A program made the position numbers and the translations under genes. DNA of 64,000 bases, taken from assembly GCF_000381265.1 (NCBI RefSeq), contig NZ_KB906258.1, forward strand, positions 124,001 to 188,000, in the 5' to 3' direction. The notes under the pieces were generated by a model. The model saw nothing but the letters and a program-made list of their open reading frames with translations. It did no database searches and was not told where the DNA came from. This DNA comes from Curvibacter lanceolatus ATCC 14669. GTDB lineage: Bacteria; Pseudomonadota; Gammaproteobacteria; Burkholderiales; Burkholderiaceae_C. Below, in pieces: positions 27,365 to 37,588 of the stretch. Positions within the stretch are counted from its first letter, which is position 1. Each line of letters opens with the position of its first letter.

Positions 27365-28474
27365 TCAGCGCAGGCTGCCCTGCACACCCTCGACCAGCCA
27401 GTTCAGGTTCAGGATCTGCTCGTCGCTCAGGGCCTGGCCGGGCTCGATCACGGTGTGGCCCTGGTTGTCGCGCACCGGCTGGGCGCCGGCCTTGAAGGGC
27501 TGCAGGCGGCCGGCCGCCATGTCCTTCTGCCGCGCCAGCACCTCGTTTTGCACCGCTTGGGGCACCTGGGGCCCGAAGTCGCCGACCCGGATCATGCCCT
27601 CGCGCACGCCGCCCCACAGGGCCGTGGGCTTCCAGTTGCCCTCAGCCACCGCCTTCACGCGGGCCGTGTAGTAAGCGCCCCACTCGTGGGTCACGGCCAG
27701 GATCTGCGCCTGTGGCGCCACCTTGCGCATGTCCGAGTGGTAGGCCACGGCCAGCTTGCCACGCTCCTGCGCCGCCGCCATCACGGCCGACGAGCCGGTG
27801 TGGAAGGCCAGCACGTCGGCGCCCTGGTTCATCAGCGTCATGGCGGCATCGCGCTCGCGCGGTGGGTCGAACCAGGCGTTGAGCCACACCACCTTCACGC
27901 TGGCCTGCGGATCGACCGAGCGCATGCCCAGCATGAAGGCATTCAGCCCTTGCAGCACCTCGGGGATGGGAAAGCCCGCCACATAGCCCGCCACATGGCT
28001 TTTGCTCATGCGGCCGGCCGCGATGCCCGCCAGGTAGCGCCCCTCGTAGTAGCGGGCATTGGCCACCGCCACATTGGCCGCCGTCTTGTAGCCGGTGATG
28101 GACTCGAACTTCACCTGCGGAAACTCCCGCGCCACCTTGAGCGTGGGCTCCGTGTAGCCGAAGCTGGGGGTGAAGATGATCTGGTGGCCCTGCTGGGCCA
28201 GGTCGCGGATCACGCGCTCGGCGTCGGCCCCCTCGGGCACGTCCTGCACATAGGTGGTCTTCACCCGGTCGCCCAGCGCGGCCTCGACCGCCAGGCGCCC
28301 CTGCTCGTGCTGGCGCACCCAGCCGGCCTCGGTGATGGGGGCCACATAGACAAAGGCCGCCTTGACGGGGGGCGTGGCGGGGGCCGCAAGAGCGGCTTGG
28401 TGAGTGACCAGGGGGGTGAAAAAACAGGCGGCCATGAGGGCGCTGCGGCCCCTGGCGGCGAGGTTTTTGTACAT
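27365..28474 (-). CDS. BMP-family ABC transporter substrate-binding protein (solitary)
   Basis: 369-residue periplasmic binding protein of the basic membrane protein/PnrA family, which binds purine nucleosides in characterised members. A type I signal peptide (ending near ALAAPATPP) is followed by AAFVYVAPITEAGWVRQHEQ, ESITGYKTAANVAVANARYYEG and VVWLNAWFDPPRE, which parallel the second BMP protein at 34.3-35.5 kb. No ATPase or permease gene lies next to it, so it may deliver a different ligand to the same membrane complex. The start at 28472-28474 has a GAGGA ribosome-binding site; the ATG 15 nt upstream does not. Confidence 0.9.
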   Translation of the reverse strand: MYKNLAARGRSALMAACFFTPLVTHQAALAAPATPPVKAAFVYVAPITEAGWVRQHEQGRLAVEAALGDRVKTTYVQDVPEGADAERVIRDLAQQGHQIIFTPSFGYTEPTLKVAREFPQVKFESITGYKTAANVAVANARYYEGRYLAGIAAGRMSKSHVAGYVAGFPIPEVLQGLNAFMLGMRSVDPQASVKVVWLNAWFDPPRERDAAMTLMNQGADVLAFHTGSSAVMAAAQERGKLAVAYHSDMRKVAPQAQILAVTHEWGAYYTARVKAVAEGNWKPTALWGGVREGMIRVGDFGPQVPQAVQNEVLARQKDMAAGRLQPFKAGAQPVRDNQGHTVIEPGQALSDEQILNLNWLVEGVQGSLR

Positions 28475-28502
28475 GGTGTTCCTCGACATGGCCCCGGAAT
28501 GC

Positions 28503-28534
28503 AAAAGCCCCAGCGGCCGGGGCACCCGCTGGGG
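28503..28534 (-). promoter_or_regulatory. terminator-like hairpin in the leader of the solitary BMP gene (possible attenuator)
   Basis: On the minus strand a perfect 9-bp GC-rich stem (CCCCAGCGG/CCGCTGGGG, arms 28526-28534 and 28508-28516) with a 9-nt loop is followed by C and UUUU. It ends about 28 nt before the BMP start codon and upstream of its ribosome-binding site. Its U-run faces the BMP gene, so it would terminate the BMP leader, not the divergent MFS message. Confidence 0.55.
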
Positions 28535-28608
28535 GTCGTGATTTTAAGCCCCGCCCCGATCGCGATGGCAGGGCCCGCAAAGCGGCAAGAGACAGGGCCG
28601 GCAGCGCC

Positions 28609-29838
28609 ATGAACAATGCCTGCATGAACACCCCACCCTCACCGGCACCCACCGGTTCAGCCCATTGGAAACGCAACCTCTGGGTCTGCATGTTCGGCTC
28701 CTTCACCACCATCGTGGCCATGACCCTGTTGCTGCCCTTTTTGCCGCTGTACGTGGAGCAACTGGGCGTGCACGACCCGGCCGCCATCGTGCAATGGTCG
28801 GGGGCGGCGTATGCCGCCTCCTTTCTGTCGGCCGCCCTGGTGGCACCGCTGTGGGGCCGGCTGGCCGACCGCTATGGCCGCAAGCTGATGCTGATCCGCG
28901 CCAGCCTGGGCATGGCCGTGGCCATGGCCCTGATCGGCCTGGCCAGCAATGTCTGGCAACTGGTGCTGCTGCGCCTGCTGGCGGGCTTTCTGGGCGGTTA
29001 TGCCTCGGGCTCGACCGTGATGGTGGCCACCCAGACGCCCAAGGCCCAGTCGGGCTGGGCGCTGGGCACGCTGTCGTCCGCCGTGATGGCGGGCAGCCTG
29101 GTCGGCCCGCTGGTGGGCGGCGTGCTGCCCCAGTGGATCGGCATCCGCTGGACCTTCTTTGCCGCCGGCGCCGTGATCTTTGTGGCCTTCATCGCCACCT
29201 GCACCCTGATCCGTGAAGACGTGCGCCCCGCGCCCCGCCCCGCCGCCGGGGCCCCCAGCCGCTGGCAGGCCATTCCCGACCGGCGCCCGCTGCTGGCCAT
29301 GCTGTTCACCGGCATGCTGCTGATGCTGGCCAACATGTCGATCGAGCCCATCATCACCGTCTACGTGGCCACCCTGGTGCCCGACCCGGCCCAGGTCACC
29401 CTGCACGCGGGCCTGGTGATGTCAGCCGCCGCGCTGGGCAGCATCGTGTCGGCCTCGCGCCTGGGGCGCCTGGCCGACCGGGTGGGCCACTGGAACGTGA
29501 TCATCGCCTGCCTGGTGGTGGCGGCCCTGCTGCTGCTGCCCCAGGCCTTCGTCACGGCCACCTGGCAACTGGTGGGCCTGCGCTTTCTCATGGGCCTGTC
29601 GCTGGGCGGCCTGCTGCCCTGCATTGCGGCGGTGATCCGGCACAACGTGCCCGAAGGCACGGCCGGCCAGATGCTGGGCTACTCCACCTCGGCCCAGTAC
29701 ACAGGGCAGGTCACCGGCCCCATGCTGGGCGGGCTGATCGGCGGCCACCTGGGCATGCGCTGGGTGTTCCTGGGCACCAGCGTGCTGCTGGCCTTGGGGG
29801 CGGCCTGGAACTGGCGCACCCAGCGCCGCATCCGCTAG
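28609..29838 (+). CDS. MFS transporter, DHA1-type
   Basis: 409-residue carrier with about 12 hydrophobic segments. The conserved loop 2-3 motif is GRLADRYGRKLMLIR (residues about 84-98), and a second copy GRLADRVGHWNVII follows in the C-terminal half. Drug:H+ antiporter-like families have this form; the substrate is unknown. It starts at the ATG at 28609 (a second ATG lies 15 nt later) and is divergent from the solitary BMP gene. Its last 4 bp overlap the convergent LysR gene. Confidence 0.85.
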   Translation: MNNACMNTPPSPAPTGSAHWKRNLWVCMFGSFTTIVAMTLLLPFLPLYVEQLGVHDPAAIVQWSGAAYAASFLSAALVAPLWGRLADRYGRKLMLIRASLGMAVAMALIGLASNVWQLVLLRLLAGFLGGYASGSTVMVATQTPKAQSGWALGTLSSAVMAGSLVGPLVGGVLPQWIGIRWTFFAAGAVIFVAFIATCTLIREDVRPAPRPAAGAPSRWQAIPDRRPLLAMLFTGMLLMLANMSIEPIITVYVATLVPDPAQVTLHAGLVMSAAALGSIVSASRLGRLADRVGHWNVIIACLVVAALLLLPQAFVTATWQLVGLRFLMGLSLGGLLPCIAAVIRHNVPEGTAGQMLGYSTSAQYTGQVTGPMLGGLIGGHLGMRWVFLGTSVLLALGAAWNWRTQRRIR

Positions 29839-30749
29839 ACCAGCGGCAGGGCCTCTCGCAGCAGCCGCGCCAGCTGCTCCACCACCGGCGGAACCTGGGT
29901 CTCGCCCCGGTAAAGCACCAGGCTGATGGTGGGCAGGGCCGGCAGGCCGCAGGCCGCGGCCTCCAGCCTTTGCACCCCGGGCGGGCAACCCAGCGCCGTG
30001 CGCACCGTCAGCCCCAGGCCCGCCGAGCTGGCCGCCCACAGGGCCGCCAGGCTGGCACTGGTGAAGGCATGGCGCCAGGCGGTGCCCTGGGCGTCCAGGG
30101 CCGCCATGGCCATGCGCCGCACCGGGCAGGGCTCGTCCAGCAGCACCAGGGGCAGGGGTTCATCGCTGCGCCAGCCGACCGCATCGGCGCCCCACCAGGC
30201 GGGCCGGTCGCTGCCATGGGCCACGGCCGGCCCGATCCAATGCAGCGGCGTCTCCAGCCAGCGCTCGGCGCCCGGCAACAGGGGCTGATCGCCCGTCTCC
30301 CACACCAAGGCCAGGTCCAGTTGGCCCTGGCTCAGCCGCTCGCGCAAGCCGGCGCACCGCATCATGCTGGCCTCAATGCGCACCTGCGGGTGGGCCCGGG
30401 CAAAGCGCCCCAACACCTGGGGCAGCAGCACCTCACCGAACTCCTCTTGCAAGCCCAGGCGCACCCGGCCCTGCAGGTGCAGTCCCCGCAAGGCCGCACT
30501 GGCCTCGTCATTCAGGTCGATCAGGCGCTGGGCATAGGCCAGCAGGGTCTCGCCGGCCTCGGTCAGGGCCAGGCCCCGGCCGGCCTTGCGGAACAGCACC
30601 GCCTCGGCCTGGGCTTCCAGCTTCTTGAGCTGCGCGCTCACGGCGGAGGTGGAGCGGCCGAGCCGGTCGGCGGCCTTGGCATAGCTGCCCAGGCGCACAC
30701 CGGTCACGAAAGTGCGCAGAACGTCCAGGTCAAACAAGGCTTGCGGCAT
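29835..30749 (-). CDS. LysR-type transcriptional regulator
   Basis: 304-residue regulator. The N-terminal HTH (LDVLRTFVTGVRLGSYAKAA, then RSTSAVSAQLKKLEAQ) is followed by an effector-binding domain beginning near residue 90 (GRVRLGLQEEFGEVLLPQVL). The start at 30747-30749 gives MPQALFDLDVLRTF, matching family N-termini. It is divergent from an MFS gene with 80 bp between, which contains a perfect 15-bp dyad, so that carrier is its most likely target; it also converges with the other MFS gene. Confidence 0.92.
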   Translation of the reverse strand: MPQALFDLDVLRTFVTGVRLGSYAKAADRLGRSTSAVSAQLKKLEAQAEAVLFRKAGRGLALTEAGETLLAYAQRLIDLNDEASAALRGLHLQGRVRLGLQEEFGEVLLPQVLGRFARAHPQVRIEASMMRCAGLRERLSQGQLDLALVWETGDQPLLPGAERWLETPLHWIGPAVAHGSDRPAWWGADAVGWRSDEPLPLVLLDEPCPVRRMAMAALDAQGTAWRHAFTSASLAALWAASSAGLGLTVRTALGCPPGVQRLEAAACGLPALPTISLVLYRGETQVPPVVEQLARLLREALPLV

Positions 30750-30790
30750 TGAATCGTCCCATTTTTCAAAACAATTGATGCTGAATTTTC

Positions 30791-30805
30791 TGATTTTCAA
30801 AATCA
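30791..30805. promoter_or_regulatory. candidate LysR operator (perfect 15-bp dyad)
   Basis: TGATTTT-C-AAAATCA is a perfect inverted repeat with 7-bp arms in the 80-bp gap between the divergent LysR and MFS genes. It contains the T-N11-A pattern of LysR-type operators. A half-similar TTTTCAAAAC lies about 30 bp away, a plausible second (activation) site. Confidence 0.65.
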
Positions 30806-30829
30806 TTGTGCCAGCCCACACTGCGGGCC

Positions 30830-33233
<2,404 letters not shown>

Positions 33234-33247
33234 TCAGGTCGCGCTGA

Positions 33248-34240
33248 TCAGATCACGCCGAAGCGCACACCGCGGCGCGCCAGCATGCGGCGATAGGCCA
33301 CCGACACCCGGTCGGTGGCGGCATGGCGCTCGGCCTGCAGGTCCAGCGGCAGGCGCTTGGGGGTCTGCGACTCGAGCACCGGCTGGTCCTGGGTGAAGAT
33401 GGTGTGCTGGAACGCGGCCAGCTTCTCGTCGGGTGATTCGAAATCGGCCACCGCCAGGCGGAACCAGACCCGGCTGGTCTCGGGCGTGACGGGGCAGATG
33501 TAGAGCGCGATCGACTCGCGCCAATCGACCACCGCATCGGCCACCGCCGTGGTGCCAGCCTCGGGCACCTTGGTCAGCAAGGCGCAATAGGGGTCGGTCA
33601 CCTCGTAGCCGTATTCCACCTGGGCCGGCGCGGTGGAATGCAGGTTGGACTGGGGCTGCCAGGCCTTGCAGCCGGTGGCGATCAGGCCGCGCGGCGTGTC
33701 GTGCACCTCGTAGGCATCGATCTCGGGTCGCGCGCGCAGGCCCAACCAGCCCTCGTGCACGAACGAGAAATGCGCCATGTCCAGAAAGTTCTCGACGATG
33801 CGCGGGGCGCTGGCCGCCACGTCGTAGGGCCCGCAGTTCATCTTGCGCAGGCCGGCATCGGCCTCGGCCTCGAACGGAGGCAGTCCCGGGTCTTCGCCGG
33901 AGGCCTCCAGCCGCACCCAGACCAGGCCATGGGCTTCGCGGCAGGCGTGGGCGGTGGCGCAGTGCGAGGCCGGGGGCGTGAAATCCGGCAGGGCCGGCAC
34001 CTGCACGCAGCGCCCGCCCGACTCGAACTGCCAGCCGTGGTAGGGGCATTCCAGCCGACCCGCCTGCACCTGCCCGAGCGACAGGCGCGCACCCCGGTGG
34101 GGGCAACGGTCGGCCCAGGCCTGCACCCGGCCATCGGCGTCACGCCACAGCACCAGAGGCTGCTCCAGCAGGGTCACGGCCACCGGGCCGGTCTGCACCG
34201 CGCTGGCCAGCGCCACCGGGTGCCAAAGGTTTTTTTCCAT
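33248..34240 (-). CDS. Rieske-type aromatic ring-hydroxylating/demethylating oxygenase, alpha subunit
   Basis: 330-residue oxygenase. The Rieske [2Fe-2S] ligands are C46/H48 in DRCPHRGARL and C65/H68 in LECPYHGWQF. The mononuclear iron ligands are D154, H157 and H162 in ENFLDMAHFSFVHEGW. The short single-subunit form resembles VanA-type O/N-demethylases and the HpxD-type proteins of purine catabolism. It sits between the BMP transporter operon and the deaminase gene on one strand, suggesting a purine substrate. No ferredoxin-reductase partner is in the window, so the electron donor must be elsewhere. Substrate is inferred from neighbours only. Confidence 0.88.
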   Translation of the reverse strand: MEKNLWHPVALASAVQTGPVAVTLLEQPLVLWRDADGRVQAWADRCPHRGARLSLGQVQAGRLECPYHGWQFESGGRCVQVPALPDFTPPASHCATAHACREAHGLVWVRLEASGEDPGLPPFEAEADAGLRKMNCGPYDVAASAPRIVENFLDMAHFSFVHEGWLGLRARPEIDAYEVHDTPRGLIATGCKAWQPQSNLHSTAPAQVEYGYEVTDPYCALLTKVPEAGTTAVADAVVDWRESIALYICPVTPETSRVWFRLAVADFESPDEKLAAFQHTIFTQDQPVLESQTPKRLPLDLQAERHAATDRVSVAYRRMLARRGVRFGVI

Positions 34241-34280
34241 GGTGATTCCTGAATGTCCTGAACGTGTCGGCGTCCCAATT

Positions 34281-34307
34281 GAAAAGAGCTGCCCAGGGGC
34301 AGCTCTT
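34281..34307 (-). terminator. rho-independent terminator after the BMP transporter operon
   Basis: On the minus strand AAGAGCTGCC pairs perfectly with GGCAGCTCTT across a CCTG tetraloop (arms 34298-34307 and 34284-34293), continuing into UUUUC. It lies 37 bp after the stop of the BMP gene and separates the transporter operon from the Rieske gene, which therefore probably has its own promoter or relies on read-through. Confidence 0.88.
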
Positions 34308-34343
34308 GCAACGCTCGGGGCCGAGGCCCCAAGGCGCGAGGTC

Positions 34344-35501
34344 TTACTTCTTGTCGCCGCCGGGGACCTTGCCTTCCACGCCCTTGACGTAGAAGTTGAT
34401 GCCGCCGAGGAACTTGTCGTCGGCCACTTCGTCCTTCTTCAGCAGTTCCTTGCCGGCCTGGTCCTTGATCGGGCCCTTCCAGATCGCGAAGCTGCCGTCG
34501 GTCAGGCCCTTCTTGATCTCTTCGACCTTGGCCTTGGTTTCAGCCGGCACGTCTTCGGCGATCGACACCAGGTCGATCGCGCCTTCCTTCACACCCCACC
34601 AGCTTTGGCCGGTTTCCCACTTGCCTTCGAGCACGTCCTTGGTGGCCTTGATGTAGTACGGGCCCCAGTTGATGATCGAGGAGGCCAGGTGGGCCTTGGG
34701 ACCGTAGGCGGTCATGTCGGAATCCCAGCCGAAGGCACGCTTGCCTTTTTCTTCGGCGGTCTTCAGCACGGCCGGCGAGTCGGTGTTCTGGAACAGGATG
34801 TCGGCGCCGCCGTTGATCAGGGCGGTGGCGGCTTCGGTTTCCTTGGGCGGGCTGAACCATTCGTTCACCCACACCACCTTGGTCTTGATCTTCGGGTTCA
34901 CGCTCTGGGCACCCAGGGTGAAGCTGTTGATGTTGCGGATCACTTCAGGGATCGGCACCGAGCCCACCACGCCCAGCGTGTTGGTCTTGGTCATGGCGCC
35001 AGCGATCACGCCGGCCATGTAGGCGCCTTCGTAGGTGCGGCTGTCGTAGGTGCGCATGTTGGGCGCCGTCTTGTAGCCGGTGGCGTGTTCGAACTTCACG
35101 TCCGGGGTGTCGGCGGCGACCTTGAGCATGGTCTCCATGTAGCCAAAGGTGGTGCCGAAGATCAGCTTGTTGCCCTGGCCGGCCATGTCGCGCAGCACGC
35201 GCTCGGCGTCGGCCGATTCAGGCACGCTTTCCACGAACGAGGTCTGGACCTTGTCACCGAACTCTTTTTCGAGCGCCTTGCGGCCGTTGTCATGGGCGAA
35301 GGACCAGCCGCCATCACCCACCGGGCCGACGTAGGCGAAAGCGATCTTCAGCGGCTCGGGCTTGGGCGCCGGGGCAGCGGCCGGGGCCGGTGCAGGCGCC
35401 GGTGCCGGCTCTTCCTTCTTGCCGCAACCCACCAGGGCCGCTGCGGCAACCGCAGACAGGGCGGCTACCTTGAGCAGGGAGCGTTTGTTCAGGTCAGTCA
35501 T
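34344..35501 (-). CDS. BMP-family purine nucleoside-binding lipoprotein of an ABC transporter
   Basis: 385-residue lipoprotein beginning MTDLNKRSLLKVAALSAVAA, with the lipobox LVGC (Cys26) followed by a long Ala/Pro/Glu linker. The binding domain contains IAFAYVGPVGDGGWSFAHDN, ATGYKTAPNMRTYDSRTYEG and VWVNEWFSPPKE. It is the last gene of the ATPase-permease-permease-BMP operon, before a strong terminator. Codon choice is less extreme in GC3 than in its neighbours, as expected for an abundantly made binding protein. Characterised relatives (PnrA, BmpA, YufN) bind purine nucleosides. Confidence 0.93.
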   Translation of the reverse strand: MTDLNKRSLLKVAALSAVAAAALVGCGKKEEPAPAPAPAPAAAPAPKPEPLKIAFAYVGPVGDGGWSFAHDNGRKALEKEFGDKVQTSFVESVPESADAERVLRDMAGQGNKLIFGTTFGYMETMLKVAADTPDVKFEHATGYKTAPNMRTYDSRTYEGAYMAGVIAGAMTKTNTLGVVGSVPIPEVIRNINSFTLGAQSVNPKIKTKVVWVNEWFSPPKETEAATALINGGADILFQNTDSPAVLKTAEEKGKRAFGWDSDMTAYGPKAHLASSIINWGPYYIKATKDVLEGKWETGQSWWGVKEGAIDLVSIAEDVPAETKAKVEEIKKGLTDGSFAIWKGPIKDQAGKELLKKDEVADDKFLGGINFYVKGVEGKVPGGDKK

Positions 35502-35588
35502 GTCAAATCCTTGTTGAGGTCGGTGACGAGGGTTGAAAAATTGATTATCCAGTCAGGAAAAACAAAACAGCAAGGCCTTTGCCCCGCT

Positions 35589-36509
35589 TCAGGCGCCGGG
35601 ATAGAAAGGCTTGCCCAGCGATGCCGGCATGTTCACGCGGATCCAGACCGGGTTGCGCGAGATCAGGGCCAGCACCACCACGGTGGCGAGGTAGGGCAGC
35701 ATGCTCAGGATCTGGCTGGGCACGTTGACCCCCACCCCCTGCAAATGGAACTGCAGCATGGTGACGCCACCGAACAGATAAGCCCCAAGCAACACCCGTG
35801 CCGGGCGCCAGGTGGCGAAGGTGGTCAGGGCCAGGGCGATCCAGCCGCGCCCGGCCACCATGCCCTCCACCCACAGCGGGGTGTAGGAGATCGAGATGAA
35901 GGCGCCGGCCAGGCCGCACAGCGCGCCGCCCACCATCACGGCCCCCAGTCGGATCCGCCGCACCGGGTAGCCCAGCGCATGGGCCGACTCGGGCGACTCG
36001 CCCACCGAGCGCAGCACCAGACCGGCGCGCGAGCGGTACAGGAACCAGCTCAGGGCCAGCATCAGCGCGATGGCCCCATACACCAGCGGGTGCTGGCGGA
36101 ACAAGGCCTGGCCCAGCAGCGGGATGTCGCCCAGCAGCGGGATGGAAAACTGCGGCCGCTCAGGCAGCTTGGCCTGCACGTAGTTGATGCCGGCAAAGGC
36201 CGAGAAGCCCACCCCGAACAGGCTCAGCGCCAGCCCGGTGGCGTACTGGTTGGTGTTGAGCCAGATCACCAGCACACCGAACAGCCCGGCCAGCAAGGCG
36301 CCAGCGCCCATGCCGGCGGCAAAGCCCAGCCAGTCGCTGCCCGTGTGCGACACGGTGGCAAAGCCGGCGATGGCCGCGCACAGCATCAGGCCCTCGGCGC
36401 CCAGGTTGACGATGCCGGCCTTTTCGTTGATCAGCAGGCCCAGGGCCGCAATGGCCAGCACGGTGCCCGCATTCAGCGTGGCCCCCAGAAGCAGTGCATA
36501 GGACTCCAT
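35589..36509 (-). CDS. ABC transporter permease (nucleoside/BMP type), second subunit
   Basis: 306-residue permease starting MESYALLLGATLNAGTVLAI and containing NEKAGIVNLGAEGLMLCAAI, the loop motif of the BMP/YufQ-type inner membrane subunit, with around 8-9 hydrophobic segments. The ATG shares one base with the stop of the preceding permease (TGATG), so the pair are translationally coupled. It follows the first permease and precedes the BMP gene by 87 bp. Confidence 0.92.
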   Translation of the reverse strand: MESYALLLGATLNAGTVLAIAALGLLINEKAGIVNLGAEGLMLCAAIAGFATVSHTGSDWLGFAAGMGAGALLAGLFGVLVIWLNTNQYATGLALSLFGVGFSAFAGINYVQAKLPERPQFSIPLLGDIPLLGQALFRQHPLVYGAIALMLALSWFLYRSRAGLVLRSVGESPESAHALGYPVRRIRLGAVMVGGALCGLAGAFISISYTPLWVEGMVAGRGWIALALTTFATWRPARVLLGAYLFGGVTMLQFHLQGVGVNVPSQILSMLPYLATVVVLALISRNPVWIRVNMPASLGKPFYPGA

Positions 36510-37588
36510 CAGCGGGCCCCTCCCGTGGAACGCGTGGTGACAAAACGGACCCGGTACGCAATCAGCGTGTCACAAGCCAGCAAAGAGAACAGCAGCAGGC
36601 CCTGGAACACCCCGGTCAGCGACTTGGGCAGGCCCAGGCGCGACTGCGCCAGTTCGCCACCGATGTAGAACATGCTCATCAGGATGGCCGAAAACACCAT
36701 GCCCACCGGGTGCAAACGCCCCACGTAGGCCACGATGATGGCGGCAAAACCGTAGCCCGCCGGCACATAGGGCGTCAGCTGGCCGATCGGGCCGGCCACC
36801 TCCAGCGCACCAGCCAGGCCGGCCGCGCCGCCCGACACCAGCAGCGCCAGCCACAGGGCCTTGCGCGACGAAAAGCCTGCGTAGCGCGCCGCGGCCGGGG
36901 CCAGCCCGCCCACCTGCTGGGCAAAGCCCGCCTTGGTGCGGAACAAAAACACCCACAGCGCGGCCGAGCCGGCCAGCGCGATCAGCAGGCCCACGCTGAC
37001 GCGCGAGCCTTTCATGAGGCGCGGGATCTGGGTGGCCGCATCGAACATGCGGGTCTGCGGAAAGTTGTAGCCCGCCGGGTCTTTCCAGGGGCCGAACACC
37101 AGGTAGCTCAGCAGTTGCACGGCCACATACACCAACATCAGGCTGACCAGGATCTCGCTGGCATTGAAGCGGTCGCGCAGCAGCGCCGTGATGCCGGCCC
37201 ACACCATGCCGCCCAGCACGCCAGCCAGCAGGATGGGCACGATGATCCAGCTGCCCGTGCCCTTGTCGGCCAGCAGGGCCACGCCGCCCGCGGCCAGCGC
37301 GCCGATCACGAACTGGCCTTCGGCGCCGATGTTCCAGACATTGGAGCGGTAGCACACGGCCAGGCCAAGTGCAATCAGCAAGAGCGGCGTGGCCTTGACC
37401 ATCAATTCGCCGATGGCATAGGCGCTTTTCAGGGGCTCCCAGAAGAACACCTGCAGCCCGCGCAGCGGGTCTTTGCCCAGCAGCATGAACAAGGCCACAC
37501 CGATCAGCACCGTGATGGCCAGCGCCAGCAGCGGCGAGCCCAGGCCCCACCAGCGCGAGGCCTGTGGCCGGGGTTCAAGCTTGAACAT
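36509..37588 (-). CDS. ABC transporter permease (nucleoside/BMP type), first subunit
   Basis: 359-residue permease of the YufP/BmpC-like group. It begins MFKLEPRPQASRWWGLGSPL and has the diagnostic NVWNIGAEGQFVIGALAAGG loop and GLAGALEVAGPIGQLTPYVP. About 9-10 transmembrane segments are visible. The start overlaps the ATPase gene by 14 nt. With the second permease it forms the heterodimeric channel of the transporter. Confidence 0.92.
   Translation of the reverse strand: MFKLEPRPQASRWWGLGSPLLALAITVLIGVALFMLLGKDPLRGLQVFFWEPLKSAYAIGELMVKATPLLLIALGLAVCYRSNVWNIGAEGQFVIGALAAGGVALLADKGTGSWIIVPILLAGVLGGMVWAGITALLRDRFNASEILVSLMLVYVAVQLLSYLVFGPWKDPAGYNFPQTRMFDAATQIPRLMKGSRVSVGLLIALAGSAALWVFLFRTKAGFAQQVGGLAPAAARYAGFSSRKALWLALLVSGGAAGLAGALEVAGPIGQLTPYVPAGYGFAAIIVAYVGRLHPVGMVFSAILMSMFYIGGELAQSRLGLPKSLTGVFQGLLLFSLLACDTLIAYRVRFVTTRSTGGAR

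Noticed and set aside
25672-27387. 571-codon open frame antisense to the phospholipase-D-like gene
   Set aside because: The HKD protein on the other strand accounts for the sequence; the antisense product has no motifs.
34324-34340. A further copy of the CGCCTTGGGGC repeat element near the BMP terminator
   Set aside because: Only about 11 bp match, and the rest of the 88-bp unit is absent.
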